Positions 15,227 through 22,528 of a stretch of DNA of 25,991 nucleotides are shown one piece after another. The notes below the pieces were generated by a model. The model ran no database searches and was not told the DNA's origin. It saw only the letters and a list, made by a program, of their open reading frames with translations. The stretch covers positions 1 through 25,991 of the forward strand of contig JASFRI010000010.1 in NCBI GenBank assembly GCA_050115015.1, written 5' to 3'. Both the position numbers and the translations under genes were made by a program. This DNA is from JASFRI01 sp050115015 (lineage in GTDB: Bacteria > Acidobacteriota > Polarisedimenticolia > CBDVAL01). Position 1 is the stretch's first letter, and every line of letters begins with the position of its first letter.

Positions 15227-16498
15227 ATGAGCCGCTCCCTGGCGATCCGTCCCGCCGGCCCCCTCTCCGGAGAGGTCCCGGCGCCGCCGTCCAAGAGCGT
15301 CACGAACCGGGCGCTGCTGCTCGCCGCCCTTGCCCGGGGACGATCGCGCCTCCGCGGCATCCTGCAGGCCGACGACACCCGTCACATGGTGGGCGCGCTG
15401 GAGCGGCTGGGCTTCACCCTGCGCCGCAACGGGGAGGACGTCGAGGTGGATGGCGGTGACGGCTCGATCCCGGCGCCCGCCGCCCAGCTGGAGGTTGGCA
15501 ACGCCGGCACCGCGATGCGCTTTCTCACCGCGGCGGCGGCGCTCGGGCCGGGCCCCTACCGCCTCGACGGCGAGCCGCGGATGCGACAGCGACCCATCGG
15601 GGAGCTCGCGGCGGCGTTGACGACCCTCGGCGCGGCCGTCGCGTTTCCCGGGCAGGAGGGTTTCCCGCCGGTGGAGGTTCGGGGCGGGCGCCTCCAGGGC
15701 GGGGCGGTCTCGCTGCCGGCGGCCCGCTCGAGCCAGTTCGCCTCGGCCCTGCTGATGATCGCCCCCTGCCTGCCGGGAGGCCTGGAGCTGCGCCTGGAGG
15801 GGCAGATCGCCTCGGCACCCTACCTGGAGATCACCCTGGACCTCATGGCGCGGTTCGGCAACGACGCCGAGCGCCACGGCGGGGACCGGTTCCGTGTTCC
15901 CGGGAACGGCTATCGCGGGGCCGACCTCCCCATCGAGGGGGACGCCTCCGCCGCGGCGGCGCTGCTGGCGGCGGCGGCGGTCACCGGTGGCCGGGTGCGG
16001 GTCTCCGGCCTGCCGCTCGGCTCCCGGCAGCCCGACCTCCGGTTCGCCGAGCTGCTGGGCGCGATGGGATGCCGGGTGACGCGGGACCCCGACGGCATCA
16101 CCGTGGAGGGGCGGCCAGGTTCCGGGATCGACGTGGACCTGCGTGAGGCACCGGACCTGGCCCCGGCCCTGGCGGCGGTGGCACTGTTCGCCGGCTCGCC
16201 GTCACGCATCCGGGGCGCGGCGCACCTGCGGCTGAAGGAGAGCAACCGCATCGAGGATCTGGCCCGCGGGCTGCGCCGGGTCGGCGGGAAGGTCCGGGAA
16301 CACGAGGACGGGCTGAGCCTCGAGCCGCGCCCTCTCGCCGGCGCCCGGCTCGACCCCTGCCGGGATCATCGCCTGGCGATGGCCTTCACCGTCATCGGGC
16401 TGCGGGTTCCGGGGGTGGAGGTCCTCGACCCGGGGTGCGTGGCAAAGTCCTACCCGGGCTTCTTCGACGCCCTGGAGCGCCTGCGGCCGGAGGAGTAG
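15227..16498 (+). CDS. aroA: 3-phosphoshikimate 1-carboxyvinyltransferase (EPSP synthase)
   Basis: AroA transfers the enolpyruvyl group of PEP to shikimate-3-phosphate, the sixth step of the shikimate pathway to aromatic amino acids. The 423-residue protein is full length. Visible active-site elements are PPSKSVTNRA (Lys23, Ser24, Arg28), GNAGTAMR (91-98), EPRMRQRPI (Arg118, Arg120), SSQFASALL (168-176), IEGDAS, the catalytic Asp310 in REAPDLAPA, RLKESNRI (Lys337, Glu338, Arg341), DHRLAMAF (380-387) and Lys407 in CVAKSYPGFF. The glycine-containing NAGTAMR loop is of the class I, glyphosate-sensitive type, but the proline usually following MR in enterobacterial enzymes is Phe99. ATG 15227 is preceded by GCGGGG. 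It is divergent from the TPR operon (151 nt) and ends 8 nt from the convergent porin. Other shikimate genes are not in the window. Confidence 0.95.
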   Translation: MSRSLAIRPAGPLSGEVPAPPSKSVTNRALLLAALARGRSRLRGILQADDTRHMVGALERLGFTLRRNGEDVEVDGGDGSIPAPAAQLEVGNAGTAMRFLTAAAALGPGPYRLDGEPRMRQRPIGELAAALTTLGAAVAFPGQEGFPPVEVRGGRLQGGAVSLPAARSSQFASALLMIAPCLPGGLELRLEGQIASAPYLEITLDLMARFGNDAERHGGDRFRVPGNGYRGADLPIEGDASAAAALLAAAAVTGGRVRVSGLPLGSRQPDLRFAELLGAMGCRVTRDPDGITVEGRPGSGIDVDLREAPDLAPALAAVALFAGSPSRIRGAAHLRLKESNRIEDLARGLRRVGGKVREHEDGLSLEPRPLAGARLDPCRDHRLAMAFTVIGLRVPGVEVLDPGCVAKSYPGFFDALERLRPEE

Positions 16499-16506
16499 CC
16501 GGACCT

Positions 16507-17961
16507 CTAGAAGCGCAGCCGCGCCTGCACCGCCGCCCGGTAGGCGGGATCGTCGTAGCGCTGGAACGTGGTCGGGTTCAGGTTGATCTGGGCGATGGCG
16601 TCCCCGGGCGCGAAGTACGCCAGCAGGAAGTTGAAGGACAGGTTCTTGCTGTAGTAGTAGTCGTACCAGAGATCCAGCTCCGACCCGAGGGCGTCCTCGT
16701 TGGGGTCCGCGTTCGGCAGATCGATGAACATCCCCGCGGGGATCGCAAATCCGACGCCGCTGAAGTCCCCGGCCGGGTACGCCAGCTGCGTGGTGGCGTC
16801 GAAGGGCCGGGCGATGCGGAAGGCCATCACGTCCACCCCGAGGCCGTGGCGTTCCCCGAAGGTCGCCTCGTAGGCGATCCCGAGGCTGTAGACGTTCGAC
16901 CCCTGGACGATGTCCGCGCGGCCCAGCCGCTCGTGGATGTTCTGGTAGAGCACGTTGAAGTTGTTATCCGTGCGGTCGCCGATGTCCCGGTCTCCGGAGC
17001 CGTAGTAGGCGTGCAGGTAGACCTTGTGGGTGGCGGACGCGGGCTGGAAGCTCCAGCCGAACAGTCCCTCGCCGCCCCAGGCGGCGATGTAGAGGTCCCC
17101 CTGGAGGTCCGGCTCCTCCGGGTCGGGTATGACGTCCTTCACCCGGCCATCCTGCCAGGCGAACTCGAAGTTCCAGATCGGCCCGCCGGACGGGCGGTCC
17201 ACCTTCGTCCAGCGGAACCCCACCACGAGGAGGTTGTTGTCCTGCGGGGGCGTCTGGTCGCTCCGGTCGTAGTTCATGATCCAGTGGGCGTAGAAGCTGA
17301 CGTCCCCCCCCTGGTCGTTCCCCTTGCCGATCTCCACGGACCAGAGGTCCGTGTCCCGGTCCAGGGCGAAGGTCTCGTTCGTGTTGGCCCACCAGAAGTT
17401 GAAGCGCAGGCTGCCGTCGGTCCACAGGTAGCGGATGGCGTCGAAGGAGACCCCGTTGTAGTACGGCAGGTTGCCGAACAGGAAGCCGTTTCCGAGCACG
17501 AGCTCCTGCCGGCCGATGCGCAGGTTGGAGTGGCTGCCGTCGATGCTCCCCCAGTGGATGTAGGCCTGGTAGAGATCGAAGGGGTCGCGGTTGCTGACCA
17601 GGACGCTGCGCTCGGCGGGATCGGTCCCCGCCGCGTCGGCGACCTGCAGCTCGATCAGGCCGAGCAGGGAATCGGTGATGTCCGCCTCCAGGCCCATCCG
17701 GACCCGGTACGGGGCGAACGTGATCTGGTCGTCGACGGCGACGGGGGGGTCCCCCTCGAAGTAGGTGCCGTCGTCGTTGAAGTCGAGGTAGTTGGCCTGG
17801 GTCTCGGCACGCACCCGGATCTCGCCGGTGAAGCGGATCCGGTCCTTGCCGTCACCGCCCTTCCCGGCCTCCGTCGCGGCGTCATCCTGGGCGACGGCAG
17901 GCGCCACCAGCGCCAGAAGAAGCACGAGCACGTCCAGCCGGGCCCGGCGGATGGTCCCCAT
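16507..17961 (-). CDS. Alginate-export-family-like outer-membrane porin, paralogue 1
   Basis: A 484-residue predicted beta-barrel. A signal peptide (ending VAPAVA, before QDD) is followed by alternating aromatic/polar strands and acidic turns, and the chain ends in the outer-membrane signature R-L-R-F. Diagnostic stretches shared with the next gene are DPFDLYQAYI, IGRQELVLGNGFLFGN, YYNGVSFDAIRY, NETFALD and SELDLWYDYYYSKNLSFNF, followed by FAPGDA near the C-terminus. This pattern fits the AlgE-like alginate-export/porin family (Pfam PF13372), known to form ion- or sugar-conducting channels; the substrate here is unknown. I chose ATG 17961, preceded by a G-run ending GGAG; a TTG at 17976 lies in the terminator T-run and is rejected. 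Only about 12 nt separate that T-run from the ATG, so the gene may depend on read-through from its paralogue. Confidence 0.85.
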   Translation of the reverse strand: MGTIRRARLDVLVLLLALVAPAVAQDDAATEAGKGGDGKDRIRFTGEIRVRAETQANYLDFNDDGTYFEGDPPVAVDDQITFAPYRVRMGLEADITDSLLGLIELQVADAAGTDPAERSVLVSNRDPFDLYQAYIHWGSIDGSHSNLRIGRQELVLGNGFLFGNLPYYNGVSFDAIRYLWTDGSLRFNFWWANTNETFALDRDTDLWSVEIGKGNDQGGDVSFYAHWIMNYDRSDQTPPQDNNLLVVGFRWTKVDRPSGGPIWNFEFAWQDGRVKDVIPDPEEPDLQGDLYIAAWGGEGLFGWSFQPASATHKVYLHAYYGSGDRDIGDRTDNNFNVLYQNIHERLGRADIVQGSNVYSLGIAYEATFGERHGLGVDVMAFRIARPFDATTQLAYPAGDFSGVGFAIPAGMFIDLPNADPNEDALGSELDLWYDYYYSKNLSFNFLLAYFAPGDAIAQINLNPTTFQRYDDPAYRAAVQARLRF

Positions 17962-17973
17962 CTCCCCCCCCCA

Positions 17974-18017
17974 CAAAAAGGAAAGCGCCCCCGGCCCGGA
18001 GGCCCGGGTCGGGGGCG
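17974..18017 (-). terminator. Strong intrinsic terminator between the two porin genes
   Basis: CGCCCCCGGCCCGG (17986-17999) pairs with CCGGGTCGGGGGCG (18004-18017): 14 bp with one G-U pair and a 4-nt loop. On the minus strand the stem is followed by CTTTCCTTTTTG, a proper T-rich tail. It lies 26 nt after the stop of the upstream porin and just before the start of the next one, so it ends or attenuates the transcript between them. Confidence 0.85.
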
Positions 18018-18043
18018 GTTGATTGTGCGTTTCGCTTCCGGTG

Positions 18044-19585
18044 CTACCAGGTCAGGCGGGCCTGGCCGAAGAGCCGGGTCACCATGTCGTCCGAGCCCGG
18101 CACCGGAGGGTTCGCATTCGGGTTCGCGGTCGCCAGCTTCACGGCGTCGCCGGGGAAGAACAGGCCGAGGCCGAAGTTGAAGGCCAGGTTCTGGCTGTAC
18201 GTGAAATCGTACCAGAGGTCCAGCTCCGAGCCGATGTTCGTCTCGTCCTGGCTGTTCGGGGCCACCAGCGTGCCGTTGAACTGGCCCGGGAAGGCGCCGC
18301 CCACCGTCGTTCCCACCGTCGGCGGCGTCCGGATGTTCGTGTTGCCGTTGCTGTCCAGCCCGTTGACCGTCGCCTCGGTGGCCTGGAAGTAGAAGATCTC
18401 CGCGCCGAAGTCGTTCCGCTCGCCGTCGAACATGTAGCCGATGGACAGCGAGGTCAGGTTCGTCGGGGAGACCACGTCGGCGATCCCGTTGCGGGTGTGG
18501 AAGTCCTGGAACAGCGGGTTGAACTCGCTGATCTCGTCGTCGGCGGCGTCGTCGTCGCCGGACGTGAGGTAGCCGCGGATCCAGACGGAGTTCTCGCCGC
18601 CGAAGTCGTAGCCGAACATCCCCTCGAAGCCGTAGGCGAAGACGCTCGCGTCCTCGCGGGCAACCGTGCTCTGGTTGTTGCCGAGCGGCGGGTTCTGGAT
18701 CGGGTTGACCGCCTGGCCGGCGTTGCCGAACTGGATCGCCAGCTCCGCGTTGTAGATGAAGCCGCCGTCGTCGTCGTAAAGCTTGCCCACGCGGCCGCCG
18801 AGGGTGGCCAGGTCCAGCCGGGTCAGGTTGATCCCGGGCAGCGGGTTCTGCTGCGGCAGGTTCAGGAAGGCCGGGTTCTTGTCCCGCAGGTAGAGCAGGT
18901 AGACGCCGATGTCGCCGTCCTCGATGATGTCGTTCCAGGAGTAGGTGGCGCCGAACAGGTCGGAGTCGGAGTCGTTCGCGAAGGTCTCGTTCTGCTTGAA
19001 CCAGAAGACGTCCAGCCAGTTCTCCTCGCCGTAGCGGTAGCGGACGCCGTCATGGGACACGCCGTTGTAGAAGTCGAGGTTCCCGAGCAGGAACTCGGTG
19101 CCGTACACCAGCTCCTGGCGACCGATGTAGAGGTCGTTCTTCGTCCCGTCGATGTCGTTCATCTTGATGAACGCCTGGTACAGGTCGAAGGGGTCGCTGT
19201 TGCTCCGCAGGACGCTGCGCTGCTCCTGGTCGAGCCCCCAGGTGTCCGCCACCTGGAGCTGGATCATGGCGTAGACGTCCCGCGGCAGCGCGCCGATGAG
19301 GCCCAGGCGCACCCGGTAGGGCGAGTAGGAGAAGGCGTCGTCGTTCGCGGCCACCGGGGGCTGTCCCGGAACCGGCGCCGGCGGCGCGTCCGAGTTGAAG
19401 TCCGAACGGTTGTCGGTGTACTCCGTCCGGGCCCGGATCTCGCCGGTGAACTTCAGCGGCCTGTCACCGACGTGATCCTCGATCACGGTGATGTCGGTCA
19501 CCTCGACCATGTCGTCCTGCGCGATGGCCGGGATGCCGCTGAGCATCAGGGCCACCACCCCCAACAGCAGAATCGTTTTTCTCAC
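18044..19585 (-). CDS. Alginate-export-family-like outer-membrane porin, paralogue 2
   Basis: A 513-residue paralogue of the downstream porin. The signal peptide is about 1-22 (ending IPAIA, before QDD). Shared family stretches are FTGEIRARTEYTDNRSDFN, YSPYRVRLGL, RSNSDPFDLYQAFI, IGRQELVYGTEFLLGN, DFYNGVSHDGVRY and SELDLWYDFTYSQNLAFNFG, then FFPGDAV. The chain ends in an aromatic residue (ARLTW), as outer-membrane barrels do. Loop regions are longer and richer in Asn/Asp than in the paralogue, e.g. the poly-acidic SGDDDAADDE, which suggests exposed or cation-binding loops. Start is GTG 19585 with GGAGG 7 nt upstream; the open frame extends further upstream but crosses non-coding sequence without start signals. 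It is the first gene of the pair, and the strong terminator just after it predicts higher expression than the second porin. Confidence 0.86.
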   Translation of the reverse strand: MRKTILLLGVVALMLSGIPAIAQDDMVEVTDITVIEDHVGDRPLKFTGEIRARTEYTDNRSDFNSDAPPAPVPGQPPVAANDDAFSYSPYRVRLGLIGALPRDVYAMIQLQVADTWGLDQEQRSVLRSNSDPFDLYQAFIKMNDIDGTKNDLYIGRQELVYGTEFLLGNLDFYNGVSHDGVRYRYGEENWLDVFWFKQNETFANDSDSDLFGATYSWNDIIEDGDIGVYLLYLRDKNPAFLNLPQQNPLPGINLTRLDLATLGGRVGKLYDDDGGFIYNAELAIQFGNAGQAVNPIQNPPLGNNQSTVAREDASVFAYGFEGMFGYDFGGENSVWIRGYLTSGDDDAADDEISEFNPLFQDFHTRNGIADVVSPTNLTSLSIGYMFDGERNDFGAEIFYFQATEATVNGLDSNGNTNIRTPPTVGTTVGGAFPGQFNGTLVAPNSQDETNIGSELDLWYDFTYSQNLAFNFGLGLFFPGDAVKLATANPNANPPVPGSDDMVTRLFGQARLTW

Positions 19586-19952
19586 CTCGTGTCCTCCATC
19601 CCCCGGCCCGGCCGCCACCCGTGGCGCCTCCCCCAGGGATTTGGTTTGCATTTGCGATCGGGAGCCGGTCTGCCGGCCCCGCGCCGAATCGGTCTGCCCG
19701 GCACACATCGGGCTCCACCCGGAGGATAGCAAGACCGAAGCCATCCGGACGGATCCTGGACGCGATCCACGATCCTGTTTTTTATCAGCCATATAGAAGA
19801 ACTCCGCCCCCCTGCCGCCGGGGCTGCGAGGCCCCCCGAGGCCACGGAGATCCAAGATTCCGGATCGTTCGGTCCAATCCCGTGGATGGGCGGCGCGGCG
19901 GCTGCGGTAAGCTCGTCGGCGCCGGTGGGCGGCCGGCGAGGGAGGGGATCGG
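19586..19952. promoter_or_regulatory. 367-nt divergent control region, porins / glycosyltransferase
   Basis: I see no gene here. An AT-rich island (19778-19800) holds TATATG and TGATAA on the minus strand, either of which could be a -10 for the porins, implying a leader near 190 nt. Beside it GATCC occurs three times (19752, 19764, 19771). CGGTCTGCC occurs twice (19666-19674 and 19690-19698), 24 nt apart, a possible regulator-binding repeat. On the plus strand TAAGCT (19908-19913) is a weak -10 candidate for the glycosyltransferase. Confidence 0.35.
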
Positions 19953-21053
19953 ATGCAGCCCGGACAGCGCCGGCACGTCCTGCTCGTCGAGCCGTTCCAC
20001 GGCGGCTCCCACCGGGCCTTCGCCGAGGGCCTGGCGCGCCATTCCCGCCACCGGATCGACCTGCTCACGTTCCCGCCCGAGGCCTGGAGGTGGCGCCTCC
20101 GCGCCGGCGCCCTCGCCGCCGCTGAGCGGGTCGCCCGGCGGCGGCCCGATCTGCTGGTGATCTCGTCCCTGCTCGACGGCGCCCACCTGCTGGGACTCCT
20201 CGGCACGGCGGCCCCCCCGGCGGTCGCCTACTTCCACGAGAGCCAGCTCGGCTACCCGCGCCCGGAGGGAAAGGGGGCGGACCTCCACCTGGCCATCGCC
20301 AACGTCGCCACGGCGCTGGCGGCGCACCGGACCTGGTTCAACTCGCGGTTCCACCGCGACGACTTCCTGGCCCGGCTCCCCGCGATCCTCGAGCACCTGC
20401 CCCCACCGCGGCCCCGGCGCGCCACCGTGGCGATCCGGCGGCGCAGCCGGGTTCTCCACCCGGGAGTGTCCCTGCCGCCGCCGCCCACGGACCGGCCCCC
20501 GGGCCGGCCCCCGATCCTCCTCTGGAACCACCGCTGGGAGTTCGACAAGAACCCCGGGCGCTTCTTCCGGATCTGCTATCGCCTCCGGGACCGGGGCATC
20601 CCCTTCCGGCTCGTCCTGCTCGGCGAGAACAGCCAGTTCGTCCCCAAGCCGTTCCTGCTGGCCCGCGAGCGCCTGGGGGATCGCATCCTGCAGTACGGCT
20701 GGGTGCGGTCCCGGCGGGCCTACGAGCGCTGGCTCGAACGCGCCGACGTGGTCCTGTCCACCGCCGGACAGGAGAACTTCGGGATCGCCGTCGTCGAGGC
20801 CGTGGCCGCCGGCTGCTATCCCCTCCTGCCGCGAGATCTCGCCTACCCCGAGGTCCTGCCCCCGCGCCTGCACCGGGATCACCTCTATGCGGACCCGCAG
20901 GACCTGGCCGAGCGGCTGGAGGCGCTCCTGGGACGGCCCGACCGCCTGCGCGCTGGCCGGGCGGACCGCCGGCGGGCCATGGAACGCTACGCATGGGATC
21001 GGGCCGCCCGTCGCTTCGACCGCGCCCTGGATCGCGCCGCCGACCGCCGATGA
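19953..21053 (+). CDS. GTDC1/DUF3524-type glycosyltransferase, predicted tRNA-queuosine mannosyltransferase
   Basis: A 366-residue GT-B enzyme. The N-terminal domain matches the DUF3524 family: VEPFHGGSHRAF (12-23), FPPEAWRWRLRAGAL (40-54), SSLLDG, AYFHESQLGYP (92-102) and FNSRFHRDDF (129-138). The C-terminal domain has WNHRWEFDKNPGRFF (191-205), LLGENS, and the nucleotide-sugar-binding stretches ENFGIAVVEAVAAGCYPL (274-291) and PRDLAYPE. This combination characterises vertebrate GTDC1, the enzyme that mannosylates queuosine in tRNA(Asp) (QTMAN), and its bacterial homologues. By family, the expected reaction is GDP-mannose plus Q-tRNA; that a bacterial member does this is inference, and another acceptor is possible. 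ATG 19953 has GGAGGGG about 5 nt upstream. No signal peptide is present, so it is cytoplasmic. Neighbours give no pathway context; no queuosine genes are in the window. Confidence 0.82.
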   Translation: MQPGQRRHVLLVEPFHGGSHRAFAEGLARHSRHRIDLLTFPPEAWRWRLRAGALAAAERVARRRPDLLVISSLLDGAHLLGLLGTAAPPAVAYFHESQLGYPRPEGKGADLHLAIANVATALAAHRTWFNSRFHRDDFLARLPAILEHLPPPRPRRATVAIRRRSRVLHPGVSLPPPPTDRPPGRPPILLWNHRWEFDKNPGRFFRICYRLRDRGIPFRLVLLGENSQFVPKPFLLARERLGDRILQYGWVRSRRAYERWLERADVVLSTAGQENFGIAVVEAVAAGCYPLLPRDLAYPEVLPPRLHRDHLYADPQDLAERLEALLGRPDRLRAGRADRRRAMERYAWDRAARRFDRALDRAADRR

Positions 21054-21082
21054 TCGCGCTTCCCGGAAGGCTCCGGAGCCGC

Positions 21083-21092
21083 TATACTGCAG
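21083..21092 (+). promoter_or_regulatory. Promoter -10 with TATACTGCAG signature
   Basis: TATACT followed by GCAG lies 34 nt before the ATG at 21117. It belongs to the TATAYTGCA pattern seen at three starts in this window. No clear -35 is visible. Confidence 0.5.
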
Positions 21093-21116
21093 GCGAGCGC
21101 TTCGAGAGGTGCAATC

Positions 21117-21635
21117 ATGTCCCCGATGAAGAATCCCCTGGTCACGGTCCTGGTCCTGGCGGTCGCCGCCGTTCTCTCGCCCCCGGCCCGGGCCTGGGAG
21201 CGGGTCACGGTGGTGGTGCAGGAGGCGTCCGGGGAGACGGTGTCGATCCAGGGAACCCGCCTGCAGTACGGCTACTACCGGCGGGAGTTCACGCCCAAGG
21301 GGGTGAAGGACCGGCTGCGCGTCGAGAAGGAGCTCCCCTTCGCCGATCGCGACATCAAGCTGGCCGACATCGAGAGCATCGAGTTCACCCTCGAGGACGA
21401 CGCCCGCACCGGCAAGCAGGTCCCCACGATGATGCGGATCGCCCACCGGCCGGGGGGCGGGGAGTCGAAGACCGTCGAGCGGGCGGTCGCCGATCTCCGC
21501 GGGTTCGGCAACCCCAAGCCGGTCCTGCTGATCCTCCATACCGACGAGGGCAAGCAGGAGCTGGACATCACCCCCCCGTACGATGACGCCGCCCTCGAGG
21601 GGTACCGGCCGATCCTGAAGGTCCTGTTCGAGTAG
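21117..21635 (+). CDS. Exported protein of unknown function
   Basis: A 172-residue protein with a clear signal peptide (about 1-26, cleavage after PPARA, before WERV). The mature part is rich in beta-prone segments (RVTVVVQEA, ETVSIQGTRLQYGYYRREF) and charged turns, with no cysteines and no motif I can name. ATG 21117 has GAGAGG 7 nt upstream; a second in-frame ATG at 21126 is possible. It has its own promoter-like -10 and is followed after 43 nt by the LysM/M23 lipoprotein gene without a visible terminator, so the two may form an operon and the product may work on or near peptidoglycan. That is only a context argument. Confidence 0.75.
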   Translation: MSPMKNPLVTVLVLAVAAVLSPPARAWERVTVVVQEASGETVSIQGTRLQYGYYRREFTPKGVKDRLRVEKELPFADRDIKLADIESIEFTLEDDARTGKQVPTMMRIAHRPGGGESKTVERAVADLRGFGNPKPVLLILHTDEGKQELDITPPYDDAALEGYRPILKVLFE

Positions 21636-21678
21636 GACTCCTGTTCGTGCTCCTCGCGATTCCGGCGATGGACCCGGC

Positions 21679-22428
21679 GTGGTGAGGATCCCCTCCCGGC
21701 GGGGTCGTCCCGCCCTCCTCCTGCTGGGGGCCGCCTGGCTGGCCGCGTGCGCCCCGCCGCACCTTCCTCCGGAGGCTCCCCCCCCCAGCGCCGAGGAGCC
21801 CGGGCCGGAGGAGACCGGGGGTGCCGGCGCCGGCGAACCGGAGCAGCCGCCGCCGGGCGTGTTCCACCAGGTCCTCCGCGGGCAGACGCTGTTCACCATC
21901 GCCCGCACCTACGGCGTGCCGATGGGGGCGATCGTGGAGGCGAACGGCATCGCGGATCCCGACCGGATCGAGACGGGTGCGCTGCTGTTCGTGCCCGGCG
22001 CACCGGAGGTTCTCGACGTGCCGATCACCGTGGGCCCGGGGGTGCCCGGGCCTCCCTTGGTCGTCCCCGTCGCGGGCCCGATCAACTCCCGGTTCGGTCC
22101 CCGGCACGGCCGCATGCACTACGGGCTGGACATCGGGGCGCCGTCCGGGACGCCCGTGCGGGCGGCGCGGGACGGCACCGTGCTCTACGCCGGGAACGGC
22201 TACCGGGGCTACGGCCGGCTGGTGATCCTCGACCACGGGGACGGCTACCGCACGCTCTACGCCCACAACCGGCGGCTGAGGGCCCGGGCCGGCCAGAAGG
22301 TGCGGGCCGGCGAGGTGATCGCCGAGGTCGGCGCCAGCGGCAACGCCACCGGCCCGCACCTCCACTTCGAGGTCCGGCTCGACGACCGGCCGGTGGACCC
22401 GCTGCTCTACGTCATGCCGGAGCCTTGA
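21679..22428 (+). CDS. LysM/M23 murein endopeptidase lipoprotein (NlpD/LytM type)
   Basis: A 249-residue predicted lipoprotein. A signal peptide ends in the lipobox L-A-A-C (Cys24). A Pro/Glu/Gly-rich linker (25-60) leads to a LysM peptidoglycan-binding domain (about 62-106; HQVLRGQTLFTIARTYGVP) and an M23/LytM domain (about 128-247). All expected zinc and catalytic residues are visible: HYGLD (His147, Asp151), YAH (His196) and HLHFE (His227, His229). E. coli NlpD and EnvC have degenerate LytM sites and act only as amidase activators, whereas this copy looks competent for endopeptidase activity itself. Start is GTG 21679 or the adjacent GTG 21682; no strong Shine-Dalgarno is visible, consistent with coupling to the gene 43 nt upstream. 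It probably acts in the periplasm, anchored to a membrane; the lipid-sorting destination cannot be read from the sequence. Confidence 0.9.
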   Translation: MVRIPSRRGRPALLLLGAAWLAACAPPHLPPEAPPPSAEEPGPEETGGAGAGEPEQPPPGVFHQVLRGQTLFTIARTYGVPMGAIVEANGIADPDRIETGALLFVPGAPEVLDVPITVGPGVPGPPLVVPVAGPINSRFGPRHGRMHYGLDIGAPSGTPVRAARDGTVLYAGNGYRGYGRLVILDHGDGYRTLYAHNRRLRARAGQKVRAGEVIAEVGASGNATGPHLHFEVRLDDRPVDPLLYVMPEP

Positions 22429-22456
22429 TCCGAGGATCCGCGGCCCTATATTGCAC
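22425..22456 (+). promoter_or_regulatory. Promoter of the DUF4388 gene
   Basis: TTGATC (22425-22430) is followed after 16 nt by TATATT (22447-22452) and then GCAC. The -35 overlaps the stop codon of the upstream lipoprotein gene. A start near 22459 gives a leader of about 70 nt. This is the best-formed plus-strand promoter in the window. Confidence 0.6.
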
Positions 22457-22528
22457 GTTGGTCGCTGCCGGGGGGCGCTCGCGCAAGGGTGTCCGTTCCC
22501 GACATCCGTGGGGACGGAGGGAGGCCCG

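Noticed and set aside
16435..19729. Two long plus-strand open frames opposite the two porin genes
   Set aside because: Both are Val/Glu/Arg-rich antisense shadows. The minus-strand frames have signal peptides, paired family motifs and aromatic C-termini.
21679..22428. Calling the M23 lipoprotein EnvC and linking it firmly to ftsEX
   Set aside because: It lacks the EnvC coiled coil and has a LysM domain and lipobox instead; the gene is far from ftsX.
22451..22528. Upstream TTG start adding 26 residues to the DUF4388 protein
   Set aside because: The codon lies within the TATATT -10 box, and the ATG at 22529 has an excellent Shine-Dalgarno.
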